NCBI RefSeq assembly: GCF_003814875.1
Contig: NZ_RKQF01000001.1
Location: 1,426,001-1,490,000 of the forward strand
Length of the DNA stretch: 64,000 nucleotides
Direction: 5' to 3'
Source: Streptomyces sp. Ag109_O5-1
GTDB lineage: Bacteria; Actinomycetota; Actinomycetes; Streptomycetales; Streptomycetaceae
Part shown: positions 6,890 through 15,356 of the stretch, piece after piece
Position numbering within the stretch: position 1 is the stretch's first letter
How the letters are laid out: every line of letters begins with the position of its first letter
Position numbers and translations under genes: made by a program
Notes under the pieces: generated by a model
What the model saw: the letters and a program-made list of their open reading frames with translations, nothing else
The model's database searches: none
Told to the model about the DNA's origin: nothing

Positions 6890-9556
6890 TCAGGAGGGCA
6901 GCGCCGCCCGCAACCGCCGGTCCCGTGGCGCGGGTTTGCGGTCCAGCCGGGTGTCCAGGAGGCGCCGGGCGGCGTCGCAGCGCCCGGCCGCGACGAGGGC
7001 GTACAGCAACGTCTCCTCGACGACCTCCCGTTGGGCCGCGCTGCCGCCGACCCGGCGCAGCACCGGCAGCAGCGCGTCGAGTCCCCGGGCCGCCTCATGG
7101 AAGCGCTCCTCGACCAGCGCGGCGAGGGCCTCGCACAGCGGTGCGATCACCTCCCGCTGCACGGGATCGGCGCCGGCCGCGTGGTCGCGCAGCCGGTGCA
7201 GCGCCGGCAGGTCCCCGGCGGCGGTGAGAGCGACGGCCGCGTGCAGCGCGGTGAACGCGGTGGCGGGCCGCTCCAGCACCTCCCTGGCCACCGAGTCCAG
7301 TACGTCCGCCGTCGGCAGTTCCCCGTCCCAGCTGTCGCTGAGCCGGGCCCGCCACAGCAGCGAACCGGAGTCGACCAGGGCCCGCAGCCCGCGCACCCGG
7401 CCCGGCGCGAGCTGGGTGAACCAGCGGCGGCGTACGGCGGCCGGGTCGTCGAGGGCGAGTTCGTGCAGGGCGATGTGCCAGGAGAAGTGCGCCCGGTGCA
7501 CCGCGCCCCGCCCGCGGCCGGACACCCACCCGTCGAGCCAGTCCCGGCCCGCCCGGTGCGCCCCGGACTCGTAGTGGACGTGGGCCAGGGCGTGCACCGC
7601 GTGCCCGGAGGCGGGCTCCGCGGCCAGCGCGCGGTGGGCCAGCTCCCCCGCCTCGTACAGCCGTCCCTCCTCCTGGCGCAGGAAGGCCAGCAGCGAGGTG
7701 TGGAACCAGTGGCCGTCGTACGCGGGCGAGGTCAGTTCCAGCAGCCCGAGGGCGTCGTCGTCGTGCAGGTCGCTCACCCCGGAGAACGCGATGGTCGGCA
7801 CGGCCGCGGCGAGCGCCAGCGCGTCCCCGGGGTGCTCGCGCAGATGCCGTACGAGCGCCTCGTCCCCGTCGTCGCCGGTCACCCGGCGCGTGACCACCGC
7901 CACGAAGGACCGCTCCCGTTCGTCGGAGCGCTCGCGGGCCGCGCGCTGGGCGTCGGCGAGGGCGCGGGGCACGTCGACGGCGGCGGCGCACTCGTGGCCC
8001 AGCAGGGCGAGGGCCGCGTGGCCGAGGGCGAAGCCGGGGTCGAGGGCGACCGCGCGGGCGAAGGCGTCCTCGGCACCGGAGCGCACCTTGAGGACCCGGC
8101 CGAGACCGCTGCGGTAGGCGGCGGCCGCCTCGGCGTGGGTGGAGAGGGGCAGACCGTGACCGTCGACGGGCCGCCGGGAGCCCCGCCCCCGGCGCGGCAG
8201 GGGCAGCAGCCGCTGGGCCAACTCGGCTGCCTGGACGCGGATTTCCGGGATGGCGGTGGTCTCCCACAGCTCGCCGCGGCGTGGGGCGCCGAGCGTGAAC
8301 AGGGGAGCCTCGGCCCGGCCCCGGGCGTCGAGGAGCTGTCCGTCGCGGGTGGCGGCGCCCATGCCGAGCGGGCCGGGGACGGCGAGGCCGGAGCCGAACA
8401 GGGCCTGCCACAGGGGTGAGTCGAGGCTCCGGCCCGGTCCCGTGCAGTCGATGACCCAACCGACCCGCGTCACCTGCCCGTTGGACAACTCGACTGCGAG
8501 GGAGCCGTCTTCGGATTCGGTGGCGCGGAGGACCGTACCGGTGTGGACGTGCAGCCGGCGTGCGGTGCGGGCGCGGGAGACGTGTTCGGCGGTGGCGGGG
8601 GCCATCCGGTGGCGGTGGGTGTTCCACAGGGCGCCCTCACGGGCCAGGAACTCCTCGCGCTCCTCGGGGGTGAGGCTGCGCCACAGGCGTGCGGTGTGCG
8701 GGCGGAGGCTGTCCAGGCCGGGGCGCCAGTCGCCGTGGGTGCGTACGGAGCGGCTGACATGGCGGTAGACCGCGCGGCGCAGCCGGCCCAGCGAGGTGTC
8801 GTCGAGGCCCTCCGGGGCGGGCATGGCGCCGGCCGGGCCGAGGGCGTGCGGCTGCGGCAGCAGTCCGCTGCGGGAGAGGGCGTGCAGGGTGCGGCCGGGG
8901 CGGTCGAGGGTGAGGGCGAGGTCGACGGCGGTCAGGCCGGTGCCGACCAGGAGGACGTCGTCGGGGCTCTCCCGTACCGCGTCCAGGGCGCCCGGAGACC
9001 ACGGGGCGGCGATGAAGCGGGGCGAGGTGCGCAGGGCGGGCGGGGCCCAGCCGGCGGTGGCGCCCGCCGGTCCGGTGGCAAGGACCGCGCCGTCCGCGAG
9101 CAGGTGTCCCCCGTCGGCGAGGTGGAGTTCCACCCGTCCGTCGGGGGTGCCGGTACAGCTCTGCGCGCGTGTACGCAGCCGGCGTACGGCGACCGTGCCG
9201 TGGGCGCGGACGAGGGCCTGGCCGAGGGTGTCGGCGAGGTAGGCGCCGTAGCGGTAGCGGGTGGCGAAGTCGGTGCCGGTGACGGTGGGTTCGCCGTGCC
9301 GGCACAGCCAGCGGACGAAGTGTCCGGGGTCGTCCGGGTAGGCGCTCATGTTGCCGGCGGGCACGTTGAGGCGGTGCCGGGGGTCGCGGGTGGCATAGGC
9401 GGTGCCCCGGCCGGCCTCCGGGGCCGGGTCGATCAGGACGAGGTCGAGGGCGGTCCGGCGGCGGTGCGCCGTCTCGCAGAGCTGGACGGCGGTGAGTGCG
9501 CCCGCCGCTCCTGCTCCCACGATGGCCACACTGTGCCGCTTGCGGACGTCGGTCAC
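6890..9556 (-). CDS. FAD/NAD(P)-binding oxidoreductase fused to a TTC38-like tetratricopeptide domain
   Basis: About 888 residues in two parts. Residues 1 to about 470 are an FAD-NAD(P)-binding fold: VAIVGAGAAGALTAVQL near the start, RLNVPAGNMSAYP in the middle and a second nucleotide motif LLVGTGLTAVDLALTL. Residues from about 490 to the end are helical repeats that resemble TTC38 proteins (for example ALDPGFALGHAALALLGHE and SGHAVHALAHVHYESGAHR). The GTG at 9556 was chosen because GGAGG lies 7 bases upstream; the open frame extends to 9613 without a better site. Substrate unknown. The flavin half resembles N-hydroxylating or acyl-group oxidising proteins, and the repeat half may bind a partner. 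It is transcribed alone and divergent from the L,D-transpeptidase. Confidence 0.85.
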   Translation of the reverse strand: MTDVRKRHSVAIVGAGAAGALTAVQLCETAHRRRTALDLVLIDPAPEAGRGTAYATRDPRHRLNVPAGNMSAYPDDPGHFVRWLCRHGEPTVTGTDFATRYRYGAYLADTLGQALVRAHGTVAVRRLRTRAQSCTGTPDGRVELHLADGGHLLADGAVLATGPAGATAGWAPPALRTSPRFIAAPWSPGALDAVRESPDDVLLVGTGLTAVDLALTLDRPGRTLHALSRSGLLPQPHALGPAGAMPAPEGLDDTSLGRLRRAVYRHVSRSVRTHGDWRPGLDSLRPHTARLWRSLTPEEREEFLAREGALWNTHRHRMAPATAEHVSRARTARRLHVHTGTVLRATESEDGSLAVELSNGQVTRVGWVIDCTGPGRSLDSPLWQALFGSGLAVPGPLGMGAATRDGQLLDARGRAEAPLFTLGAPRRGELWETTAIPEIRVQAAELAQRLLPLPRRGRGSRRPVDGHGLPLSTHAEAAAAYRSGLGRVLKVRSGAEDAFARAVALDPGFALGHAALALLGHECAAAVDVPRALADAQRAARERSDERERSFVAVVTRRVTGDDGDEALVRHLREHPGDALALAAAVPTIAFSGVSDLHDDDALGLLELTSPAYDGHWFHTSLLAFLRQEEGRLYEAGELAHRALAAEPASGHAVHALAHVHYESGAHRAGRDWLDGWVSGRGRGAVHRAHFSWHIALHELALDDPAAVRRRWFTQLAPGRVRGLRALVDSGSLLWRARLSDSWDGELPTADVLDSVAREVLERPATAFTALHAAVALTAAGDLPALHRLRDHAAGADPVQREVIAPLCEALAALVEERFHEAARGLDALLPVLRRVGGSAAQREVVEETLLYALVAAGRCDAARRLLDTRLDRKPAPRDRRLRAALPS

Positions 9557-9878
9557 GGAATACCTCCGGCGGGGGTCGGCCTGCTGCTTCTCTGCTATTC
9601 CGATCGGATACATGGGGAAGCCTTCCCGGGAGGGGGGGAACTCACCGGAAACTCAGGCCGCCGGTCGGGCGTTCATACTCTGTTCACGAACACGGGCGGG
9701 GACAACCCGGGTTCCGGCCGACTCACCCCCGGCCCGGCGGGGGATTCCCCCCGCTCCGCAGCGTGACCGCCCGGCTCCTCATCCGAATCTCAGGGATCAC
9801 CCCCGTGATTCAAAGGAACCCCCCATACAACCAGCGCAGGATGCCCTGACACAGGTGAACAAGTCAGGAAGGCGTGGC
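9557..9878. other. Divergent intergenic region with a 12-bp palindrome
   Basis: No gene is seen in these 322 bases between the oxidoreductase and L,D-transpeptidase genes. It holds a perfect palindrome TGTTCACGAACA (9681-9692), a possible regulator site, and a GC hairpin at 9737-9754 (GCGGGGG paired with CCCCCGC). Promoters for both genes should lie here, but I could not pick convincing -10/-35 pairs. Confidence 0.4.
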
Positions 9879-11132
9879 GTGGGCGTCCAGCACATATCGA
9901 ACCGGTCCGGACGGCAGTCGGGGAGGTGGTCCCGGCGCGGGAGCCTCGCCGCTCTCGGCGCGGTGCCCGCGGGGGCGGCGCTGGCCGGATGCAGTTCCTC
10001 CGCCGACGCCTCGGCCTCGGCCCCGACGGACGGGAAGGGCGCGACGGCCTCTGCCAAGTCCGCGGCCAGGAAGGCGACGATCACGGTCACGCCCGTCTCC
10101 GGCACCAAAAAGGCCGACTTCGGCAGCCCGGTCGAGGTGACGGTGGCCGACGGCACGCTGGCCTCCGTGACGGTCGCGGGCAACGACGGCTCGACGCTGT
10201 CGGGCGCCTTCAACGCCGCGAAGACGAAGTGGACGTCGGCGAAGAACCCGTACTCGGGCACGAAGTACACGGTGACCGCGAAGGCCGAGGGCGCGACCGA
10301 CGAGACCGTGGCGACCTTCACCACGAAGTCCCCCGGCGAGACGTTCGTCGGCTACTTCACACCCGAGGCGGACTCCACATCCGGCGTGGGCATGCCGGTG
10401 TCGATCAACTTCACGCATGCCGTCAAGGACCGTGCGGCCGTCCAGAAGGCGATCACCGTGACCGCCGAGCCGGAGGTGGAGATCGTCGGGCACTGGTTCA
10501 GCGACACCCGGCTCGACTTCCGTCCGGAGACGTACTGGGCGAAGGGCACCAAGATCACGCTGAGCCTGCGGCTGAAGGACGTCGAGGGCCAGGACGGCGT
10601 CTACGGCGTGCAGTCCAAGGACGTCACCTTCCACATCGGCCGGGAGCAGATCAGCACGGTCGACCTGTCCACCAAGCAGATGGTCGTGAAGCGGGACGGC
10701 GCCGCCTACGCCAGCTACCCGGTCTCCGGCGGCAACGCCCAGCACACCACCTGGTCCGGGATCATGGTGATCAGCGAGCGCTTCAAGCAGACCCGGATGG
10801 AGTCGTCCACGGTCGGCCTCGGCGACGAGTACGACATCTCCGACGTCCCGCACGCCCAGCGCCTGACCACCTCCGGCACCTTCGTGCACGGCAACTACTG
10901 GGCCTCCACCTCGGTCTTCGGCAACGAGAACACCAGCCACGGCTGCGTCGGCCTGCACGACGCCAAGGGCGCGAGCGACTCCTCGGTCGCCGGCTACAAG
11001 TTCTACGAGAGCTCGATGATCGGCGATGTGGTGATCGTCAAGAACTCCGGCGAGAAGACCGTGGAGGCGTCCAACGGCCTCAACGGCTGGAACCTGTCCT
11101 GGTCGGACTGGAAGGCCGGCAGCGCGGTCTGA
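9879..11132 (+). CDS. Lipoprotein L,D-transpeptidase with Ig-like domains
   Basis: Cell-wall enzyme that makes 3-3 cross-links in peptidoglycan or attaches proteins to it. The start is basic (SGRWSRRGSLAALG, RR as in Tat signals) and ends in a lipobox LAGC (C38). Two Ig-like domains follow (about 65-165 and 170-270), then a YkuD domain with HGNYW and the catalytic SHGCVGL (Cys about 356). The arrangement matches mycobacterial LdtMt2-type enzymes. GTG 9879 was chosen because AGGAAGG ends 6 bases upstream; GTG 9855 in the same frame is an alternative but has only a weak, distant ribosome site. Confidence 0.92.
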   Translation: MGVQHISNRSGRQSGRWSRRGSLAALGAVPAGAALAGCSSSADASASAPTDGKGATASAKSAARKATITVTPVSGTKKADFGSPVEVTVADGTLASVTVAGNDGSTLSGAFNAAKTKWTSAKNPYSGTKYTVTAKAEGATDETVATFTTKSPGETFVGYFTPEADSTSGVGMPVSINFTHAVKDRAAVQKAITVTAEPEVEIVGHWFSDTRLDFRPETYWAKGTKITLSLRLKDVEGQDGVYGVQSKDVTFHIGREQISTVDLSTKQMVVKRDGAAYASYPVSGGNAQHTTWSGIMVISERFKQTRMESSTVGLGDEYDISDVPHAQRLTTSGTFVHGNYWASTSVFGNENTSHGCVGLHDAKGASDSSVAGYKFYESSMIGDVVIVKNSGEKTVEASNGLNGWNLSWSDWKAGSAV

Positions 11133-11194
11133 CACCCGGGCGCCTTCAGCGTGTGAACTCCCGTGGGATACAAGGAGTTTCTTTGTTTTAACTC

Positions 11195-11223
11195 TTGACG
11201 GCCGCAGGCGCGGAGAGCACATT
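11195..11223 (+). promoter_or_regulatory. Possible promoter of the GH16 gene
   Basis: TTGACG (11195-11200) followed after 17 bp by a weak -10 (CACATT, 11218-11223). The operator at 11234-11247 would lie just past the transcription start. Confidence 0.35.
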
Positions 11224-11233
11224 GGGCCCACTT

Positions 11234-11247
11234 TGAGAGCGCTCTCA
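11234..11247. promoter_or_regulatory. Perfect 14-bp LacI-type operator before the glucanase
   Basis: TGAGAGCGCTCTCA is a perfect palindrome with the central CG pair typical of LacI/GalR family sites. It resembles the CebR box of Streptomyces (TGGGAGCGCTCCCA). It stands 63 bases before the GH16 ATG, so the gene is probably repressed until an oligosaccharide inducer appears. No LacI-family gene is in the window, so the regulator acts in trans. Confidence 0.7.
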
Positions 11248-11310
11248 GCCAGTCCTGGCGCTCTCGAAGGCAACCCGCGCACCCCCACTCCGTACCCGAG
11301 AGGCACCCCC

Positions 11311-12720
11311 ATGAGTGAAACCTCCGGTATACCTCCTGCGGATCACAGACGGCGGCGTTCGTTCCGTCGCGCGCTGATCGCCGCGTTCGCCACCATGGGC
11401 CTGGCGGTCGCGGCCGCCACGACCGCGACCCTTCCCGCCAACGCCTCGGCGCCCAGCGTGCCGTCCGGCTGGAGCCAGGTCTTCCTGGACGACTTCAACG
11501 GCGCCGCGGGCACCGGCGTCGACAGCTCCAACTGGCAGTACGACACCGGGACCTCGTACCCCGGAGGAGCCGCCAACTGGGGCACCGGCGAGGTCGAGAC
11601 GATGACCTCCAGCACCACCAACGTCGCCCTGGACGGCAGCGGCGACCTGAAGATCACCCCGGTCCGGGACTCGTCCGGCAACTGGACCTCGGGCCGGATC
11701 GAGACCACCCGTACCGACTTCCAGCCCCCGGCCGGCGGCAAGCTGCGCGTCGAGGCCCGCATCCAGATGCCGAACGTCACCGGCACCGCCGCCTACGGCT
11801 ACTGGCCGGCGTTCTGGATGCTGGGCGCGCCCTACCGGGGCAACTACCAGAACTGGCCGAGCGTCGGCGAGCTGGACATCATGGAGAACGTGCAGGGCCT
11901 GGACAAGGTCTGGGCGACCATGCACTGCGGCACCAACCCGGGCGGCCCCTGCAACGAGACGACCGGCCTGGGCAATTCGACCGCCTGCCCCAACACCACC
12001 TGCCAGTCCGGCTTCCACACCTACACGATGGAGTGGGACCGCTCGGTGAGCCCCGAGGCGATCCGCTTCTACGTGGACGGCGTCAACTACCAGACGGTGA
12101 CCGCCGGCCAGGTCGACGCCACCACCTGGGCGAACGCCACGAACCACGGCTTCTTCGTCATCCTGAACGTGGCGATGGGCGGCGGCTTCCCGGACGCGTT
12201 CGGCGGCGGCCCCACCAGCGCCACCGAGTCCGGCCACCCGATGGTCGTGGACTACGTCCAGGTGCTGTCGGCCAGTGGGAGCGGTACCACCACCCCGCCG
12301 AGCGGCAGCCGGGGCGCGTACAGCGCGATCCAGGCCGAGTCGTACGACAGCCAGTCCGGTGTCACCGCCGAGACCACCACGGACACCGGCGGCGGCCAGG
12401 ACATCGGCTACATCGCCAACGGTGACTGGGCGCTCTACAAGGGGGTGGACTTCGGCCCCACGGCGGCCACCCAGTTCTATGCGAGGGTGGCGAGCGGCGC
12501 GGCCTCCGGGGTGAGCGGCCTGGTCCAGGTCCGGCTCGACAGCCCCTCCAACACCCCGATCGGCAGCTTCTCGGTGGCCAGCACCGGCGGCTGGCAGAAC
12601 TGGACGACGGTCCCGGCCAACATCAGCTCGGTGACGGGCACGCACGACGTGTACCTCACCTTCAGCAGCGGCCAGTCGGCGGACTTCGTGAACGTGAACT
12701 GGTTCGACTTCGGTCACTGA
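11311..12720 (+). CDS. Secreted GH16 beta-glucanase with CBM6
   Basis: 469 residues. A Tat-like signal (RRRRSFRRALIAAF, cleavage after ANA at about 45) is followed by a GH16 catalytic domain (about 50-300) with the active-site motif GELDIMEN (E187, D189, E192), as in laminarinases that cut beta-1,3-glucans. A Gly/Thr/Pro linker near 318-335 leads to a C-terminal CBM6 (about 337-469, with YSAIQAESYD at its start and NVNWFDFG at its end), which usually binds beta-1,3-glucan or xylan. It would act outside the cell on fungal or plant walls. It is a single gene under a LacI-type operator and followed by a strong hairpin. Confidence 0.93.
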   Translation: MSETSGIPPADHRRRRSFRRALIAAFATMGLAVAAATTATLPANASAPSVPSGWSQVFLDDFNGAAGTGVDSSNWQYDTGTSYPGGAANWGTGEVETMTSSTTNVALDGSGDLKITPVRDSSGNWTSGRIETTRTDFQPPAGGKLRVEARIQMPNVTGTAAYGYWPAFWMLGAPYRGNYQNWPSVGELDIMENVQGLDKVWATMHCGTNPGGPCNETTGLGNSTACPNTTCQSGFHTYTMEWDRSVSPEAIRFYVDGVNYQTVTAGQVDATTWANATNHGFFVILNVAMGGGFPDAFGGGPTSATESGHPMVVDYVQVLSASGSGTTTPPSGSRGAYSAIQAESYDSQSGVTAETTTDTGGGQDIGYIANGDWALYKGVDFGPTAATQFYARVASGAASGVSGLVQVRLDSPSNTPIGSFSVASTGGWQNWTTVPANISSVTGTHDVYLTFSSGQSADFVNVNWFDFGH

Positions 12721-12741
12721 CACCGGCCCGGAAGGCCTGGA

Positions 12742-12776
12742 GGGTGCCCCGCGGACAGAGTGCTCGCGGGGCACCC
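12742..12776 (+). terminator. Terminator of the GH16 gene
   Basis: 12-bp perfect stem GGGTGCCCCGCG / CGCGGGGCACCC with an 11-base loop, 21 bases after the glucanase stop. Confidence 0.75.
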
Positions 12777-13367
12777 GCACGCCGCCGGACCGCCGGCCGC
12801 CATGCATATAGAGGGGGCGCCGCGCGCGAGAAGGTGTCACCGCGCACTCCGGCCGCGGCCTCTCACCGAGCGGGTCGACACGGTCAGGCCGGTGCCGACC
12901 GAGCCCTCGCCCCGCGCCATGCGCCAGGCGCGTCCGGCGGGCCCGGTTCGCCGACCGCCTCGTCCCCGCCCGCGCTGGAACTTCCGCCGGGCGGCGTCCG
13001 GCGCTCGGTTTTCGGCTCGGTCTCAGCCGCGAAAAACGGCCCTGCGAGGGCCCGTAGGCGTGACGCCACCCATAGGAGCCAGATCACATCCTATCCGGCA
13101 TCGTAGGAACGGAACACTCCGAACAGGAAGTAAGTTCCCCAATACCCATCATTTCGGGCATTTCTCCTAAGTAGGGTAGTACGTCACATCATTGCGCCCC
13201 AGCCCTCCCGCCGCTAACCATTGCTGTCGTCGCCGGGAGACGGGCGATGGACCGAACGGATCACCGCCAGGTCCGCCCACTCTCGACCGCAGCCCGCGGC
13301 CCGCACCACGCAGGCCGTCGACCGCAGCCGACACCGACGATGTCCCCCACCGGAGGATTCCTTTCAC
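12777..13367. other. Long intergenic region, no gene seen
   Basis: About 590 bases between the glucanase terminator and the transglycosylase start. Codon bias and motifs support no protein. It contains a terminator-like hairpin pointing to the minus strand (13032-13052), a comparatively AT-rich stretch (about 13060-13200) with GGAAC/GTTCC and TAGGA/TCCTA pairs, and the leader of the transglycosylase gene. I looked for the c-di-AMP riboswitch that precedes some Streptomyces wall-lysin genes and could not match its conserved core. Confidence 0.4.
13032..13052 (-). terminator. Orphan intrinsic terminator on the minus strand
   Basis: GGCCCT-GCG-AGGGCC forms a tight hairpin, and on the minus strand it is followed by five Ts (13032-13036 read as As on plus). 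No minus-strand gene ends here. It may end a small RNA starting in the AT-rich stretch near 13100-13200, or an antisense transcript. Confidence 0.4.
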
Positions 13368-13883
13368 ATGACCATGACCACTCGCACCCGCATCGCCCGC
13401 CTTCGCACCATCGCCCTCACCGGCATCGCCACCACCGGTGCCGCGGCCGCCGCCCTCACCCTGATGCCGGCGAACGCCCAGGCAGCCGAGATGACGCAGG
13501 CGCACGTGTCCAGTGCGGTCACGGCCTCCTCCAACAGCAGCCACACCCAGAAGTCCGGCTCCGCCAACAACCTCGACGGCTGGATCAAGCAGTCCCTGCA
13601 GATCATGAAGGCCAAGGGCATCCCGGGCAGCTACGAGGGCCTGAAGCGCAACATCATGCGCGAGTCCGGCGGCAACCCGACCGCCCAGAACAACTGGGAC
13701 GTCAACGCCAAGCAGGGCACCCCCTCCAAGGGCCTGCTGCAGGTCATCGACCCCACCTTCAACGCCTACCACGTGGCCGGCACCGCGCACAGCGTCACCG
13801 ACCCGGTTGCGAACATCACCGCGGCCGCCAACTACGCCGCCCACCGCTACGGCTCCATCGACAACGTCAACTCCGCGTACTGA
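13368..13883 (+). CDS. Secreted transglycosylase, SLT domain
   Basis: 171 residues: signal peptide with basic start (TRTRIARLRTIAL) and cleavage near ANAQAA (about 40), a short Ser/Asn-rich linker, then a compact lytic transglycosylase domain. The catalytic glutamate is E99 in IMRESGGNP, and GLLQVIDPTF is the second family motif. It would cut glycan strands in peptidoglycan during growth or sporulation. GGAGGA stands 10 bases before the ATG. It is a single gene ended by the hairpin at 13901-13941. Confidence 0.9.
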   Translation: MTMTTRTRIARLRTIALTGIATTGAAAAALTLMPANAQAAEMTQAHVSSAVTASSNSSHTQKSGSANNLDGWIKQSLQIMKAKGIPGSYEGLKRNIMRESGGNPTAQNNWDVNAKQGTPSKGLLQVIDPTFNAYHVAGTAHSVTDPVANITAAANYAAHRYGSIDNVNSAY

Positions 13884-13900
13884 CCGGGTCCCTGGCAGCC

Positions 13901-13941
13901 GTCGGCGCACCGCCCCGCCAAAGAACCGGGGCGGAGCCGAC
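13901..13941 (+). terminator. Terminator of the transglycosylase gene
   Basis: Two-part stem: GTCGGC with GCCGAC outside and CCGCCCCG with CGGGGCGG inside, 18 bases after the stop codon. Confidence 0.7.
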
Positions 13942-14311
13942 GTACAGGCCGGGCCGGCCGCGCCCGCCGGATCCTCACACCGGACGGGCGCCGACGCTCC
14001 GACCGCACAGATCACAGCTCCACGCAGACCCCGGGCCCACCGGGTCGAGGCCGCACCGCGCCCGTCACCCGCACGCCCATGACAGGGTCTGCCGCATGAC
14101 GACCAGGGGTGCCGCACCCAGGCCGTGTCGACGTCCGGCCGCACCACGCCCAGCGACGGCGCCCCCACCGGCTGCGTCCCCGTCCACACGAATCCCGGAC
14201 GAGCCGTCCGCCACCCCGGAAGGGCATCCCCGGGGTGGACGCCGTCTCGACGCCCCGAAGACGCAGGCCAACGCAGGCCGATCGGCCCGGCAACCCGGTG
14301 CCGCCGTCGCG
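13942..14311. other. Intergenic region, nothing recognised
   Basis: About 370 bases between the transglycosylase terminator and the end of the convergent AraC gene. Several short frames exist on both strands, but none has a recognisable motif or a convincing ribosome site. Confidence 0.4.
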
Positions 14312-15211
14312 CTAGCGCAGTTCCGCGCGGAAGGTCACCGGTGTCTGCCCGGTGTGCAGATGGAAGAACTTGGAGAAGTTCGCCGCGTCGGGGAAGCCGA
14401 CCGCGGCGCCGACGCGGCCGATGGGCAGGTCCGTGTGGGCGAGGAGGCGTTTGGCCTCCAGGACGACCCGCTTGTCGATGAAACCCTTGGGGGTCTCCCC
14501 GGTCGCGGCGCGCACGGCGCGGACCAGGGTGCGGCGGGAGTAGCCGAGCGCGTCGGCGTAGGCGCTGACGCTGTGGTTCGTCGCGAAGTCCTTCTCCACC
14601 GCGTCCCTGAAAAGGGTGAACGTGGTGTCGGACTGGCGGCGGGCCGCCTCCGCCGAGCTGGCCGCGAGATGGGCGAGCCGCAGCAGCAGCGCGGTGAGGG
14701 AGTGCCGCAGCACCGAGGTGTGCAGACTCGGCGGGAGGGTCTCGGTGTCCTCGTACTCACGCCGCAGGTTCGCCAGGGACGCCTGGAGCGCGGCGAGTTG
14801 GGCAGGGTCGGGGCGGAGCAGCGGCGGCAGGTCGTAGCGGTAGAGCCCGGTCGCCTCCACGATCGCCCTCGGCAGGAATCCGGGCTGCATGGCCAGCACG
14901 GTTCCCCGGTACTCGCAGGTCCGTGAGAAGCGATGCACCTGACCGGGGCGGATCCACAGCAGGTCGCCGGCCCGCGCCTCGTACTCGGCGAAGTCGATCA
15001 TGTGGCGGACAGGCCCTTCGGTGAAGAGCATGACCACGTGGAAGTCGATGCGGTGGACGCGCTCCAGCGGGGCGTCCGCGGCATGCCAGCGACGCCCGTT
15101 CCCCATCGGCCCGACCTGTACGCCGACACCGCCGACGCTCAGATCCACCGGGAACGGGAAGGTTCTGATCCCGTCACCGTCGCCTGCCCCTTCGGGCGTT
15201 CTGTCCGCCAT
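14312..15211 (-). CDS. AraC family regulator with cupin-type sensor
   Basis: 299 residues. The N-terminal half carries a cupin-like arabinose-binding fold (WHAADAPLERVHRIDFHVVML, then GDLLWIRPGQVHRF). The C-terminal 100 residues hold two HTH motifs (SVSAYADALGYSRRTLVR and IGRVGAAVGFPDAANFSKFF). It is divergent from the tkt operon with 145 bases between, so it may control that operon and itself, perhaps through the palindrome at 15289-15303. Ligand unknown. Confidence 0.9.
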   Translation of the reverse strand: MADRTPEGAGDGDGIRTFPFPVDLSVGGVGVQVGPMGNGRRWHAADAPLERVHRIDFHVVMLFTEGPVRHMIDFAEYEARAGDLLWIRPGQVHRFSRTCEYRGTVLAMQPGFLPRAIVEATGLYRYDLPPLLRPDPAQLAALQASLANLRREYEDTETLPPSLHTSVLRHSLTALLLRLAHLAASSAEAARRQSDTTFTLFRDAVEKDFATNHSVSAYADALGYSRRTLVRAVRAATGETPKGFIDKRVVLEAKRLLAHTDLPIGRVGAAVGFPDAANFSKFFHLHTGQTPVTFRAELR

Positions 15212-15288
15212 GTCCTTCTCGTGCCGTCCCTGTCGAAGATCCGTGTCCCACTTTCACCACAGGCTGACACACTCCGACCTTCCTTCTC

Positions 15289-15303
15289 AAAAGTCCGACT
15301 TTT
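15289..15303. promoter_or_regulatory. Perfect 15-bp inverted repeat before tkt
   Basis: AAAAGTC-C-GACTTTT lies 54 bases before the tkt ATG, in the gap between the divergent AraC gene and the pentose phosphate operon. It is unusually AT-rich for this genome, so it is probably a regulator site overlapping the promoter. Confidence 0.5.
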
Positions 15304-15356
15304 AGTTTTGAACGCGTCAGGCCAGCCAGAACGCTTCGAACGAGGACTTCTTGAAG

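Noticed and set aside
13060..13367. c-di-AMP (ydaO-type) riboswitch before the transglycosylase gene
   Set aside because: Such riboswitches precede some Streptomyces wall-lytic genes, but I could not find the conserved GGGGACCCA and pseudoknot segments.
14012..14315. Several short frames in the gap after the transglycosylase gene
   Set aside because: No ribosome site, motif or consistent codon use; composition is that of random high-GC frames.
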